Made by a program: the position numbers and the translations under genes
From: a bacterium
GTDB taxonomy: Bacteria; Actinomycetota; Acidimicrobiia; Spongiisociales; Spongiisociaceae
DNA length: 35,046 nt
Direction: 5' to 3'
Assembly: GCA_028821235.1 (NCBI GenBank)
Contig: JAPPGV010000068.1
Span: 1-35,046, forward strand
The notes under the pieces: generated by a model
The model's input: only the letters and a program-made list of their open reading frames with translations
What the model was told of the DNA's origin: nothing
The model's database searches: none
Shown here: positions 16,731 through 24,805 of the stretch, piece after piece
Layout: every line of letters begins with the position of its first letter
How positions within the stretch are numbered: position 1 is the stretch's first letter

Positions 16731-17133
16731 TCACGCCACCTAGTGGTCTGTCTGTCGGGAGGATGCTGACGGGGATTGGCCGGCCCGCGAAGCGTTGACC
16801 CGGGGGGTCATCGTCGACTGTCGGTCCAACTGGACATTTCGGTACCCTCCTACGGCGGGGCAAGCGGGACGGACCGCCATCGTCCCGAGTCGTTTCGGAT
16901 CGGGTGGGCCACGGCACACTCTGGTCGGGCCGCCGAGCGTGCGGACAGCGTAGACGCGCCGACCGGGGTGCATGGATCCCCTTGACGCCGCGATCCGGCG
17001 ATCCCATTCGGCGTTTGCGGTGGTACGCTTGTGGATAAGCGAGCCACGTCTCGTGGCGGGGCGCGCCCGATTGCGGATCGTGCCTGCCAATGGCCATAAT
17101 TGAACTGCGCGGAAGCCGAAGGAGTCAGACGCG
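16731..17133. other. Divergent intergenic region with no visible gene
   Basis: This 400-bp region separates the leftward YczE-like operon from the rightward ferredoxin gene. The small frames within it show no family resemblance and no ribosome-binding sites. On the plus strand a TACGCT (17024-17029) fits the actinobacterial TANNNT -10 pattern and could start the ferredoxin transcript about 100 nt upstream of its ATG, but the -35 is unclear. Confidence 0.5.
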
Positions 17134-17451
17134 ATGGCCGACTACAAGATGATGGTGTGGATCGACCAGGATCTGTGCACCGGGGACGGCATCTGCGAGG
17201 AAATAGCTCCCGACGTGTTCGAGGGTCGCGACGACGGCCTGTGGGTGGTGAAGGAAGAAGCCAGGCACTTCGGCTCGACCCTGGTCTTCGACGATGAGAA
17301 TGGAGACGGGCACGGCCCCGAGGGCGCCCGCGGGGTGGCGCGAGTGCCTGACAGCCTGATCGAGGACGTGATCGAGTCCGCCGAGGAATGCCCGGGGGAA
17401 TGCATCATGATCGAGCCCTACAACCCCGAGCTGGTGGCCGAAGGCCGATAG
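17134..17451 (+). CDS. Single-cluster ferredoxin with Asp in the cluster motif
   Basis: This is a 105-residue acidic ferredoxin. The cluster-binding segment is Cys15-x2-Asp18-x2-Cys21, followed far downstream by Cys86-Pro87, with an extra Cys90. Having Asp where a four-iron ferredoxin has its second Cys predicts either a [3Fe-4S] cluster or an Asp-ligated [4Fe-4S] cluster, as known for Pyrococcus furiosus ferredoxin. Compared with typical 63-70-residue actinobacterial [3Fe-4S] ferredoxins, it has an acidic insertion of ~30 residues (about 45-75) between the two halves. A good AAGGAG precedes the ATG. The redox partner is unknown; such proteins commonly feed cytochromes P450 or oxygenases. Confidence 0.88.
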   Translation: MADYKMMVWIDQDLCTGDGICEEIAPDVFEGRDDGLWVVKEEARHFGSTLVFDDENGDGHGPEGARGVARVPDSLIEDVIESAEECPGECIMIEPYNPELVAEGR

Positions 17452-17485
17452 AACGGCGCCCCACCGGTTCTCACGCCATACCCGG

Positions 17486-18997
17486 ATGATGACGACCGGC
17501 TCGCGCCGCCGGGGACTGGCCATCCTGGCTGCCACGCTCCTCCTCTTGACCGTCGCCCTGTTGCCGGCCGGCGCCCAGTACTACCCCCCTGGCCCTCCCG
17601 GCAACGGCGTCGTGATCAGCGACGACGGACTGGTGCTCCCGGTGAGGGAGATCACGGATGACGGATACGTGGTCACCACCACCTGCTGGAACGAAGCCAT
17701 GGTGACCGGAGGCACGTACATCTCGCACGTGGAAGTGGTGATCGACCCCGGCCATGGAGGTTCGGAGTACGGCGCCGTGGGCAGCAACGGGCTGACCGAG
17801 AAGGCCCTGAACCTGGACGTCTCGGAGTTGCTGATAGAGGAACTGCGAGACCGGGGTTTCAACGCGATCATGACCCGGACCACCGACGTCCGCATCCCGA
17901 TCGTGGTGCGGGCCGAGATCGCCCGAGCCCTGAAGCCCGACGTGTTCATCTCGCTCCATCACAACGGCGGTGCCACCGCCCGCTCCGAACTCCCCGGTAC
18001 CGAGACCTACCACCAGATCGAGGGCGCCAACTCGAAGCGGCTGGCGGGCATCCTCTTCGAGGAGCTGCAGGGGGCGTTCTCTCAGTACGACGTGGCGTGG
18101 CGCAAGACCGTGTTCCAGGGCGCCTCCTCCGTGCTCCGCGTCGAGGTTCAGGACGACCTGTACGGGATCCTCCAGTACACCCCCGGCATCGCCACGGTCA
18201 TCACCGAGGCCGCCTACCTCTCGACACCGGCCGAGGCCCGGCTGCTGGCCGACCCGGAGGTGCATAAGGTCGAGGCGGTGGCCATCGCGGACGGGATCGA
18301 GCGGTACCTCACCACCAGCGACCCGGGCTCGGGGTTCAACCCCATGTTCAGCACCTCCAGGAAGCTCTCCGCCGGAGGGCCCGGCGGCTGCAGGGACGCC
18401 GAACTGGGCGATCTCGGCGTCGACGAACCGGGCTTCGACGATGTTGCGGACGGCAGTCACCGGCAGGACATCGATGCCCTACGGAACAAGGGCATCCTCG
18501 ACGGCACCGAGTGCGGGCCCGACCTGTTCTGCCCGCGCCAGCCCATCAAGCGCTGGATGATGGCCGTGTGGCTGGTGAGGGCCCTGGACGGCGCCGACCC
18601 CGATCCCGTCACGGAATCCCGGTTCGTCTACGCCGGCGCGGACCGCTGGTGGACGCCCTACGTCGAGCGCCTGGCCGAACTGGAGGTCACTCGAGGGTGC
18701 AGCACGGCGCCCGACCGCTTCTGCCCCTACGACCTGGTCACCCGGGGCCAGATGGCGTCATTCCTCACCCGGGCCTTCGATCTCGGTACAGGTCGCCCGA
18801 GCGGCTTCACCGATACCGCCGGGAGCACCCACGCGGCCGCGATCGACGCCGTTGCCGCCGCAGACATCACGCGCGGCTGCATGATCTTCCCGCCCCGCTA
18901 CTGCCCAGGCGCCGATACCACCAAGGGCCAGATGGCCACCCTGCTAGCGCGGGCTCTGGACCTGGTCCTCCTCGACCCTATCCGTGGGGACCGTTAA
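17486..18997 (+). CDS. Secreted N-acetylmuramoyl-L-alanine amidase with SLH-like repeats
   Basis: This 503-residue exported protein has a signal peptide at 1-30 (Arg-rich start, hydrophobic core, cleavage near PAGA-QYY). The Amidase_3 domain (about 82-275) carries the zinc ligands His90 (DPGHGG), Glu105 and His158 (SLHHN), and the catalytic Glu241 (VITEAAY), so it should cleave the bond between MurNAc and L-Ala in peptidoglycan. Three SLH-like repeats follow (about 320-495), each ending in a motif such as FCPYDLVTRGQMASFLTRAF or YCPGADTTKGQMATLLARAL, and these would tether it to the cell surface. It lies 34 bp after the ferredoxin gene, with no obvious ribosome-binding site at the ATG. It probably acts in cell-wall turnover or daughter-cell separation. 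Confidence 0.92.
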   Translation: MMTTGSRRRGLAILAATLLLLTVALLPAGAQYYPPGPPGNGVVISDDGLVLPVREITDDGYVVTTTCWNEAMVTGGTYISHVEVVIDPGHGGSEYGAVGSNGLTEKALNLDVSELLIEELRDRGFNAIMTRTTDVRIPIVVRAEIARALKPDVFISLHHNGGATARSELPGTETYHQIEGANSKRLAGILFEELQGAFSQYDVAWRKTVFQGASSVLRVEVQDDLYGILQYTPGIATVITEAAYLSTPAEARLLADPEVHKVEAVAIADGIERYLTTSDPGSGFNPMFSTSRKLSAGGPGGCRDAELGDLGVDEPGFDDVADGSHRQDIDALRNKGILDGTECGPDLFCPRQPIKRWMMAVWLVRALDGADPDPVTESRFVYAGADRWWTPYVERLAELEVTRGCSTAPDRFCPYDLVTRGQMASFLTRAFDLGTGRPSGFTDTAGSTHAAAIDAVAAADITRGCMIFPPRYCPGADTTKGQMATLLARALDLVLLDPIRGDR

Positions 18998-19051
18998 GCA
19001 CGTAAGCCGGCCGCGATCTACGAAGACCTCGAGCCTTCCTCCCAGTGGTCT

Positions 19052-19924
19052 CTAGAAGTCGAACAGCGACAGCGCGGTGCCGCCGCGGATGGCAGCCCGG
19101 TCCTCGGGCGGGATGGCGGGCAGGTAGTGATCCACCAGGGACAGCACGTCGGAGTAGCCGGGGTTCACCTTGATCCAGGGCCAGTCGGACGCGTTGAGCA
19201 TCCGGCCGGCGCCGAACGCGGCATACACACGGTCCACCACCTCCTGGAGGTCCGGGTACGGATAGGGGGTCTGGGTGAAGGCGTACTGGCCCGACAGGTG
19301 CACGTAGAGGTCCTCCGGATGCTTGGCGGCCATCTCCTCGATCAGGCTCAGGGAATCCGGCGGAAGCGGGATATCGAAGCGGGGACGGCGGTCCTCGTCG
19401 ATGGCTATCTCCATCCAGATGTCGGGACAGAAACCCAGGTGGTTGAGCACCACCTTGAGACCGGGTAGCGCCTGCATCACCCCGTCGAGCAGGCCCACCT
19501 GGACCGGGTCGCCGTAGAACCACACCTTCATGTCCAGGTCGCGCATCGCCTCCAGGGCGGGGAACACCGCCAACGAGTCGGGCGCCTGGCCCTCCTCACC
19601 GCCGAAGCCGTAGAACCGGAGCCCCTGGATGCCGACCTGCTCCGCCCGCCGGGCCACCTGGCCGGCGCCGTCCTCCGCATCCGCGTCGTAGACCCCCACT
19701 CCGGCGAAGCGGCCGGGGAACTCGACCAGGATCTCCGCCAGGTAGTGATCGTGGACCGACAGCGGAACGATCACGGCATGGTCGACGCCGGCGCTGTCCA
19801 TGGCCGCCAGGAACTCCTCCGCCGATTCCTCCCGCTCGACCGGGGTCATCGCCTCGAAGACGTCCCGCGGGTACTGCTCGCTAGCCGGCTTGAAAAGATG
19901 CAGGTGGGCGTCTACTACCGCCAT
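19052..19924 (-). CDS. Amidohydrolase-family metal-dependent hydrolase
   Basis: This 290-residue TIM-barrel protein belongs to the amidohydrolase_2 (PF04909-like) group. The N-terminal metal motif is DAHLHL (Asp5, His7, His9). Further candidate ligands are the His in LNHLGF and the Asp in NASDWPW, at the expected positions on later strands. The group includes decarboxylases and lactone hydrolases; the reaction here is unknown. The frame stays open far upstream, but ATG 19922-19924 is chosen because it begins the first barrel strand and GGAGG is 9 nt upstream. It is divergent from the acyl-CoA synthetase gene across a 278-bp gap that should contain both promoters. Confidence 0.82.
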   Translation of the reverse strand: MAVVDAHLHLFKPASEQYPRDVFEAMTPVEREESAEEFLAAMDSAGVDHAVIVPLSVHDHYLAEILVEFPGRFAGVGVYDADAEDGAGQVARRAEQVGIQGLRFYGFGGEEGQAPDSLAVFPALEAMRDLDMKVWFYGDPVQVGLLDGVMQALPGLKVVLNHLGFCPDIWMEIAIDEDRRPRFDIPLPPDSLSLIEEMAAKHPEDLYVHLSGQYAFTQTPYPYPDLQEVVDRVYAAFGAGRMLNASDWPWIKVNPGYSDVLSLVDHYLPAIPPEDRAAIRGGTALSLFDF

Positions 19925-20202
19925 GGTGTCGAACCTCCGTATGCCGCCGTCCTCCGACCGGCCATACGTTACAAGCCGCCCTGAGCCGACTGGGGGTCTC
20001 CCCGCACGGCGAACACAAGGGAAGGGTGCGAATGGCAAGCACACCGGACCCGGGCACGCGGCGGTATCCTGACTTCTTGCCAGGCGCCGCCGCTCCCGAT
20101 GGTTGCCCGCTCCCAGGACCGTGCGACGCTCGGGTGGATCCATCAGGGCATCCGCCGGCATCACGGTGGCGTAGCCGCGGCTGCTTCGGGAAGGAGAGGA
20201 CC

Positions 20203-21849
20203 GTGAGCGATGCCCGGACGAACATGGCCGACTACGAGGAGGCCCGCCGGACGTTCCGGCTCGGGGTGCCGGCCGAGTTCAACTATGCGAGGGACGTGGT
20301 CGACGAGCGGGCACGGGTGCGTCCCTTAGACCTGGCCCTGCTGGCGCTGGATCCTCAGGGGGGAAACCCCCGGCGGTTGAGTTTCCGTGACCTGTCCGAG
20401 CGATCGAACCGGGCCGCGAACTTCCTTTCCGCCCGAGGGGTGACGAAGGGGGACAGAATCTTCTTGATGATGCCCCGGATCCCGGAGTGGTACGACGTGA
20501 TGCTCGGCGCCTTCAAGCTCGGGGCCGTCCCGATGCCCGGAACCGTGCAGCTCACGCCCAAGGACATTCGATACCGGATCGAGAGTTCCGAGGCCACGGT
20601 GGCGGTGACCGATCCTGAGGGCGCGGCCAAGGTTGACGAGGTGCAGTCCACCTTCCCGGCGCTGAGGCAACGGATCGTCGCCGACGGGGCATACGGTGAC
20701 TGGATCTCGCTCGAGGACGGAATGGAGCGAGCCAGTACGGCGGAGCCTGACTCGGCGCCGACCGCCGCAGCCGACCCGCTGTTGATCTACTTCACATCGG
20801 GCACGACAGGCCAACCGAAGATGGTGCTGCACACGCACGCCTCCTACGGGATCGGCCATGAGGTCACCGCGCGGTTCTGGATGGACCTCAGGCCCAATGA
20901 TCTGCATTGGACGATCTCAGATCTTGGCTGGGCGAAGGCGGCCTACGGGAAGCTCTTCGGTCAGTGGAGACGTGGGGCGGCTGTTCTCGTATGGGACGGC
21001 AGGGGAAAGCCGGACTTCGACCAGATCCTGCACATCGCTGAGAGTTACGGGGTGACGACGTTCTGCGCTCCCCCCACCATCTATCGACAGTTCGTCCAGA
21101 TGGACCTATCGCGATTCGACCTGTCACGGATGAGGCACGCGATGGCGGCGGGCGAGCCGCTGGAATCCGAGACCTTCGAGGTGTGGAAGCAAGCAACCGG
21201 TCTCGAGATCCATGACGGCTACGGACAGACCGAGACATGCATCACGGTCGCCAACTATCCCAGCCTGCCCAAGAAGCCCGGGTCGATGGGCAAGCCGAGT
21301 CCCGGCTACGAGGTTGCGGTCGTCGACGATGGCGGGGTGCCGGTGGAGCCGGGAATCGAGGGGCAGATTGCGATCAGGGTGAAGCCCCAGCGACCCGTCG
21401 GCCTCTTCTCCGAGTACTGGAAGGACCCGGAGCGCACCGCTGAGGTGTTTCAGGGCGACTGGTACTACAGCGGCGACAGGGCCCACGTCGATGGGGACGG
21501 ATACTTCTGGTTCGGTTCGAGAACCGACGATGTCATCATCTCCGCCGGATACCGGATCGGACCTTTCGAAGTCGAGTCGGTGGTGATGGAACACCCCTCG
21601 GTCGCCGAGACCGCCGTGATCGGAGTGCCGGACCCCGAACGAGGCGAGGTCGTCAAGGCGTTCGTCGTCCTCGCGCCCGGCCGGGTGGCATCGCCGGACC
21701 TGGCGAGCGAGATCCAGCAGCACTGCAAGAAGTCGACGGCTCCCTACAAGTATCCCCGTCAAGTCGAGTTCGTGGAGGAGTTGCCGAAGACGATCTCCGG
21801 CAAGATCCGCAGAGTCGAACTCAGACAACGAGAAGCTTCGACCGAGTGA
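20203..21849 (+). CDS. Medium-chain acyl-CoA synthetase (ACSM-like)
   Basis: This 548-residue ANL-superfamily adenylating enzyme would activate a carboxylic acid to its acyl-CoA through an acyl-AMP intermediate. Visible motifs are the phosphate loop YFTSGTTGQPKMV, the DGYGQTETC core, the hinge region YYSGDRAHVDGDGYFWFGSR with TDDVIISAGYRIGP, and the catalytic Lys in PKTISGKIRR near the C-terminus. The sequence type is that of medium-chain (butyrate to decanoate) synthetases. The upstream-extended frame from 20026 is rejected; GTG 20203 has AGGAG a few bases upstream and gives a normal length. The exact acid is unknown. Confidence 0.88.
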   Translation: MSDARTNMADYEEARRTFRLGVPAEFNYARDVVDERARVRPLDLALLALDPQGGNPRRLSFRDLSERSNRAANFLSARGVTKGDRIFLMMPRIPEWYDVMLGAFKLGAVPMPGTVQLTPKDIRYRIESSEATVAVTDPEGAAKVDEVQSTFPALRQRIVADGAYGDWISLEDGMERASTAEPDSAPTAAADPLLIYFTSGTTGQPKMVLHTHASYGIGHEVTARFWMDLRPNDLHWTISDLGWAKAAYGKLFGQWRRGAAVLVWDGRGKPDFDQILHIAESYGVTTFCAPPTIYRQFVQMDLSRFDLSRMRHAMAAGEPLESETFEVWKQATGLEIHDGYGQTETCITVANYPSLPKKPGSMGKPSPGYEVAVVDDGGVPVEPGIEGQIAIRVKPQRPVGLFSEYWKDPERTAEVFQGDWYYSGDRAHVDGDGYFWFGSRTDDVIISAGYRIGPFEVESVVMEHPSVAETAVIGVPDPERGEVVKAFVVLAPGRVASPDLASEIQQHCKKSTAPYKYPRQVEFVEELPKTISGKIRRVELRQREASTE

Positions 21850-21945
21850 CCACCCGGATGCCGACGACCCGACTCGGGCGCAGCGTGCACAATGAGCAAC
21901 ACGGGAGAAGAACGTCGCGACTTTCGAGCATTGGAGGGGTTCGGA

Positions 21946-22348
21946 GTGAGAGACCAGCCGACCGCGGCGACAAGTTCGCCCACCAGGACCGAGGCGCTCG
22001 CCCAAGCCGAACAATGGCTGGACTGGCTGGTCGAGAGCGGAGAACACGGCTGGCGTCGGACCTCCCCGACATCTGTCGCTGCGGACCCCACACCGAATCT
22101 GCCGTGCCGTGTCCTCGCGTCAGCCCGCGACGTTGACGGCGTGGGTGGGTCATCTGCCATACCTGATGCTGATGGCCGGGAAGCGCAGGAGGAACTGTTA
22201 CTGGCAGCACGCCACGGTCGACGTGGAAACCGGTGTGCCGTACCCCAAGGACAAGGCCCTGGCCGCCATTACCGGACTGGTGGACGCGTTAGCTGTCGTG
22301 GCCGACATCCCCCACCCCTATCCGGACCGCTGGATGGCACACCTGTGA
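21946..22348 (+). pseudogene. Unknown small gene, apparently split by a frameshift
   Basis: I do not recognise this gene. Coding-like codon use (G/C at third positions) runs from GTG 21946, preceded by GGAGG, through residues such as EALAQAEQWLDWLVESGEHGW. It then switches by one base near 22130-22150, at a G-rich GTGGGTGGG run, into a second frame that reads YWQHATVDVETGVPYPKD and stops at 22346-22348. Neither half alone looks complete. The second frame ends in a GTGA overlap with the GHKL ATPase gene, which argues that it is a real coding frame. It could be a true pseudogene, a sequencing or assembly error, or a separate small gene starting near 22109. Confidence 0.45.
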
Positions 22349-22842
22349 ACGTCCTGGGAGCGTGGAGGTTCGACGCGAGGAACGTTGCGGACGCGCTGGA
22401 CGCGGTAGGTCGTCTGTGGGGCGAAGAGGACCACTTACTGGAGATCGACACGCTAACCGGTGTGATAGAAGAGCTGATGGTGAACGCTGTTGAGCACTCC
22501 GGCGGCGGTGGGGTCGTGACCCTGCTTCGCATCGGTGCCACGGTAACGCTTCGGGTCAAAGAGTCCGGGGTCGGCATCCATCACAACATGGCGGCTGCTT
22601 CGGAAGAGATCAGCGTCGCCAGGGCATTCCAGCCCGGACCCGAAGGCACCTCATCGGGTTCGGGGTTTCGTGGCGAAGGCCTAGTGCTTGCTTTTGCAGG
22701 CCCGACGCAGATTCCGGGTCTGACCCTGTACCTGCAGTCGGGGGCGACCAGCTATGTGGCCGCGAACGGCGTCGGGTACGTCAACGGTGGGAGCGGCGAC
22801 TTTCACCAAGGAGTCCTGGTAGAGCTCATAGTCGATACTTAG
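22345..22842 (+). CDS. Small GHKL-type ATPase (HATPase_c domain)
   Basis: This 165-residue protein is built around a Bergerat ATP-binding fold. The N-box is EELMVNAVEHSG (about 44-55) and the G1 box is KESGVGIHHNM (about 72-82), with Glu rather than Asp leading the motif. A Gly-rich lid (GTSSGSGFRGEGL, about 100-112) matches the G2 region. No histidine-kinase dimerisation domain, phosphorylatable His or transmembrane segment is present, so it is more like a stand-alone anti-sigma or chaperone-type ATPase than a sensor kinase. GTG 22345 overlaps the stop of the preceding frame, indicating a coupled pair. Its partner and role are unknown. Confidence 0.7.
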   Translation: MNVLGAWRFDARNVADALDAVGRLWGEEDHLLEIDTLTGVIEELMVNAVEHSGGGGVVTLLRIGATVTLRVKESGVGIHHNMAAASEEISVARAFQPGPEGTSSGSGFRGEGLVLAFAGPTQIPGLTLYLQSGATSYVAANGVGYVNGGSGDFHQGVLVELIVDT

Positions 22843-23074
22843 AGTACGGAATCCGTCAGTACCGACCTGCTCCGCTCGCCTGACCCAACCCGTCAGGGAG
22901 TTCTACGCATCGCCGGTGGGCGTGTCACACCTCCTCAGACATCGCCGTCTTCTTCGTGGAACGATCGAAGACGTCGCCACCTGGATCTCTGGAAGATCGG
23001 AAAAGGTCCGGCCCGAAGGTCCTCGCCGGGTGGCGAGACCCGCACAACCTGTCTCTCGGTAGCTCTCTTGGCGG

Positions 23075-23773
23075 CTAGGCGTCGGTGCCGGTCTCTGCGG
23101 CCAGGCGTTCTTCCCGGGCCTCTTCGATCTGGTCGGCGTGGTCGGCTATCCAGGCGAGGTGATGGCCGGTGAGGTAGCGGCGGAGGAACGTCAGCATGTG
23201 TTCGAGGAGTTGGGGCTGGTCCTCCAGCAATGGCGGCCCGGTGGCTTCGCTGGCCCCGCTCACCTGGAGCTTGGGACCTCTCATCCTGGGGTAGATGAAG
23301 CCGACCTGGCGCTCGACATCCTCGTTGAGGGCGCCCTTGAGCACCAGGCGCATGGCGGAGCGGGTGGTGCGCCAGTCGATGTCTCGAGGCGCATCCGGCA
23401 GCGGGCTGATCATCACCTGGACGGGCGCGCCCTGATCCTTGTCGACGAACAGCAGGGCCTCGGCGACCCGACCGTATGCCACCAACGCCACGGGGCCGAA
23501 CGAAGCGGCCGTCTCACCCAGCAGGGCAGGGAGATCCTGTCCAAGCAGGCCGGGATCGGCATCGCCATCCGACAGTCCGTGGCCTCTCAGCTCCACGCTG
23601 ATCACCCGGAACCCGTGGGAGGCCACCCTTGCCGTGAGCGGACCCCAGGCATCGAGGTCGTCGCCGTGGTCATGCAGGAACACGACCGCCGGTCCGTCCA
23701 CCGGCCACTCGTGGCCGCGGAGAACCAGCCCGTCAGGAAGCCGGATGGCGACCGGGACCGGCGCCGCCGGCAT
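23075..23773 (-). CDS. Alpha/beta-hydrolase-fold protein lacking the nucleophilic serine
   Basis: This 232-residue protein shows the alpha/beta-hydrolase N-terminal pattern: an oxyanion-loop HDHGDDLDAWGPL (about 35-47) and FRVISVELRGHGLSDGD (about 55-71). At the nucleophile elbow, where Gly-x-Ser-x-Gly is expected, it reads VAYGRVAEA, with Gly101 replacing Ser and no Asp or Cys substitute. No convincing catalytic His is seen near the C-terminus. Hydrolysis by the usual mechanism is therefore unlikely. ATG 23771-23773 overlaps the stop of the transporter ATPase gene (TGATG), so it is the last gene of the peptide-transporter operon; longer upstream frames are rejected. A binding or structural role is inference. 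Confidence 0.7.
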   Translation of the reverse strand: MPAAPVPVAIRLPDGLVLRGHEWPVDGPAVVFLHDHGDDLDAWGPLTARVASHGFRVISVELRGHGLSDGDADPGLLGQDLPALLGETAASFGPVALVAYGRVAEALLFVDKDQGAPVQVMISPLPDAPRDIDWRTTRSAMRLVLKGALNEDVERQVGFIYPRMRGPKLQVSGASEATGPPLLEDQPQLLEHMLTFLRRYLTGHHLAWIADHADQIEEAREERLAAETGTDA

Positions 23774-24804
23774 CAACCGGCGAACGGTTGCGGGTTGAAG
23801 CACCGGAAAACCCGGCCGTCCGGGTCGGTGGCCAACTCCGGCTGTTCGTTCCAGCAACGATCCAGGGCATGGGGACAGCGCGGGGCGAAGGCGCACCCGG
23901 GCGGCATCATCTGGAGGGACGGCACCAGGCCCGGGATCGGGTCCAGGCGCCGGCGCGTCGCGCTCACCTTCGGCAGAGCACGGAGCAGGCCCTGGGTGTA
24001 GGGGTGGCGCGGGTCCTCGAACAGCTCGTCCACGGGGGCTTGCTCCACGATCTCTCCTGCGTACATGACCGCCACCCGGTCGGCCACCGCGGCCACCACC
24101 GCCAGGTCGTGGGTGATTAGGAGCATGGCCATGTTGCGCTCCCGCTGCTCCGTCACGAGCTGGTCGAGGATCTGGGCCTGGACGGTCACATCGAGCGCGG
24201 TGGTCGGCTCGTCGGCGATCAGGATGTCGGGGTCCAGCACGAGGGCCATGGCGATCATCACCCGCTGCCGCATGCCTCCCGAGAGCTGGTGCGGGTACGA
24301 GCCGAGCCGGGAGATCGGATCGGGCAGGCCCACCTTGGCCAGAGCGTCACCGGCCAGCCGGCGGGCTTCGTCCTTGCTCACGTCCCGATGGGCCCTGATC
24401 ACCTCCACGATCACGTCTCCCACCGTGAACACCGGGTCGAGGGAGGTGAGCGGATCCTGGAAGATCATCGAGATCGAATCGGCCCGGATGCTGCGCATCC
24501 GCTTGCCGCTCAACCTCAGCAGATCCTCGCCGCGAAACCGGATCTTCCCTTCCCGGACCCGCACCGGCGGGTTGGGGAGAAGGCGCATGATGGACAGGGC
24601 GGTGATGCTCTTACCGCAGCCGCTCTCGCCCACCAGGCACAGCACCTCGTTGGGGTAGATGTCGAGCGACAGGCCGCGCACCACGTCGAAGGAATCCCTC
24701 CGGGAACTGACCATGGTGCGGAGCCCTTCGATCGAGAGCAACGGGGCGCTTACCGGCTGGTCGCCACCGGATGGCCAGCCACCTTGATCGGTCATGGTTG
24801 CCAT
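23773..24804 (-). CDS. Peptide ABC transporter ATP-binding protein (OppD/DppD-like)
   Basis: This 343-residue ATPase energises the adjacent permeases. Walker A is GESGCGKS, the Q-loop region MIFQDPLTSLDP, the signature LSGGMRQRVMIAMAL, Walker B ILIADEPTTALD, and the switch His is in LITHDLAVV. The C-terminal oligopeptide-transporter region includes HPYTQGLLRALP and the Cys motif PPGCAFAPRCPHALDRC, typical of OppD/DppD. ATG 24802-24804 is chosen; GGAGAGG precedes it and the upstream permease stop is 1 nt away. An OppF-type second ATPase is not encoded nearby, so it either works as a homodimer or pairs with a distant subunit. Confidence 0.93.
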   Translation of the reverse strand: MATMTDQGGWPSGGDQPVSAPLLSIEGLRTMVSSRRDSFDVVRGLSLDIYPNEVLCLVGESGCGKSITALSIMRLLPNPPVRVREGKIRFRGEDLLRLSGKRMRSIRADSISMIFQDPLTSLDPVFTVGDVIVEVIRAHRDVSKDEARRLAGDALAKVGLPDPISRLGSYPHQLSGGMRQRVMIAMALVLDPDILIADEPTTALDVTVQAQILDQLVTEQRERNMAMLLITHDLAVVAAVADRVAVMYAGEIVEQAPVDELFEDPRHPYTQGLLRALPKVSATRRRLDPIPGLVPSLQMMPPGCAFAPRCPHALDRCWNEQPELATDPDGRVFRCFNPQPFAG

Positions 24805-24805
24805 C

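Noticed and set aside
16740..17090. 116-codon minus-strand frame in the YczE-ferredoxin spacer
   Set aside because: No ribosome-binding site, Arg/Pro-rich composition typical of high-GC noncoding frames, no family pattern.
22843..23074. Possible short coding frame (plus strand) reading FYASPVGVSHLLRHRRLLRG
   Set aside because: No start codon with a ribosome-binding site and no recognised family; could be a gene remnant but not supportable.
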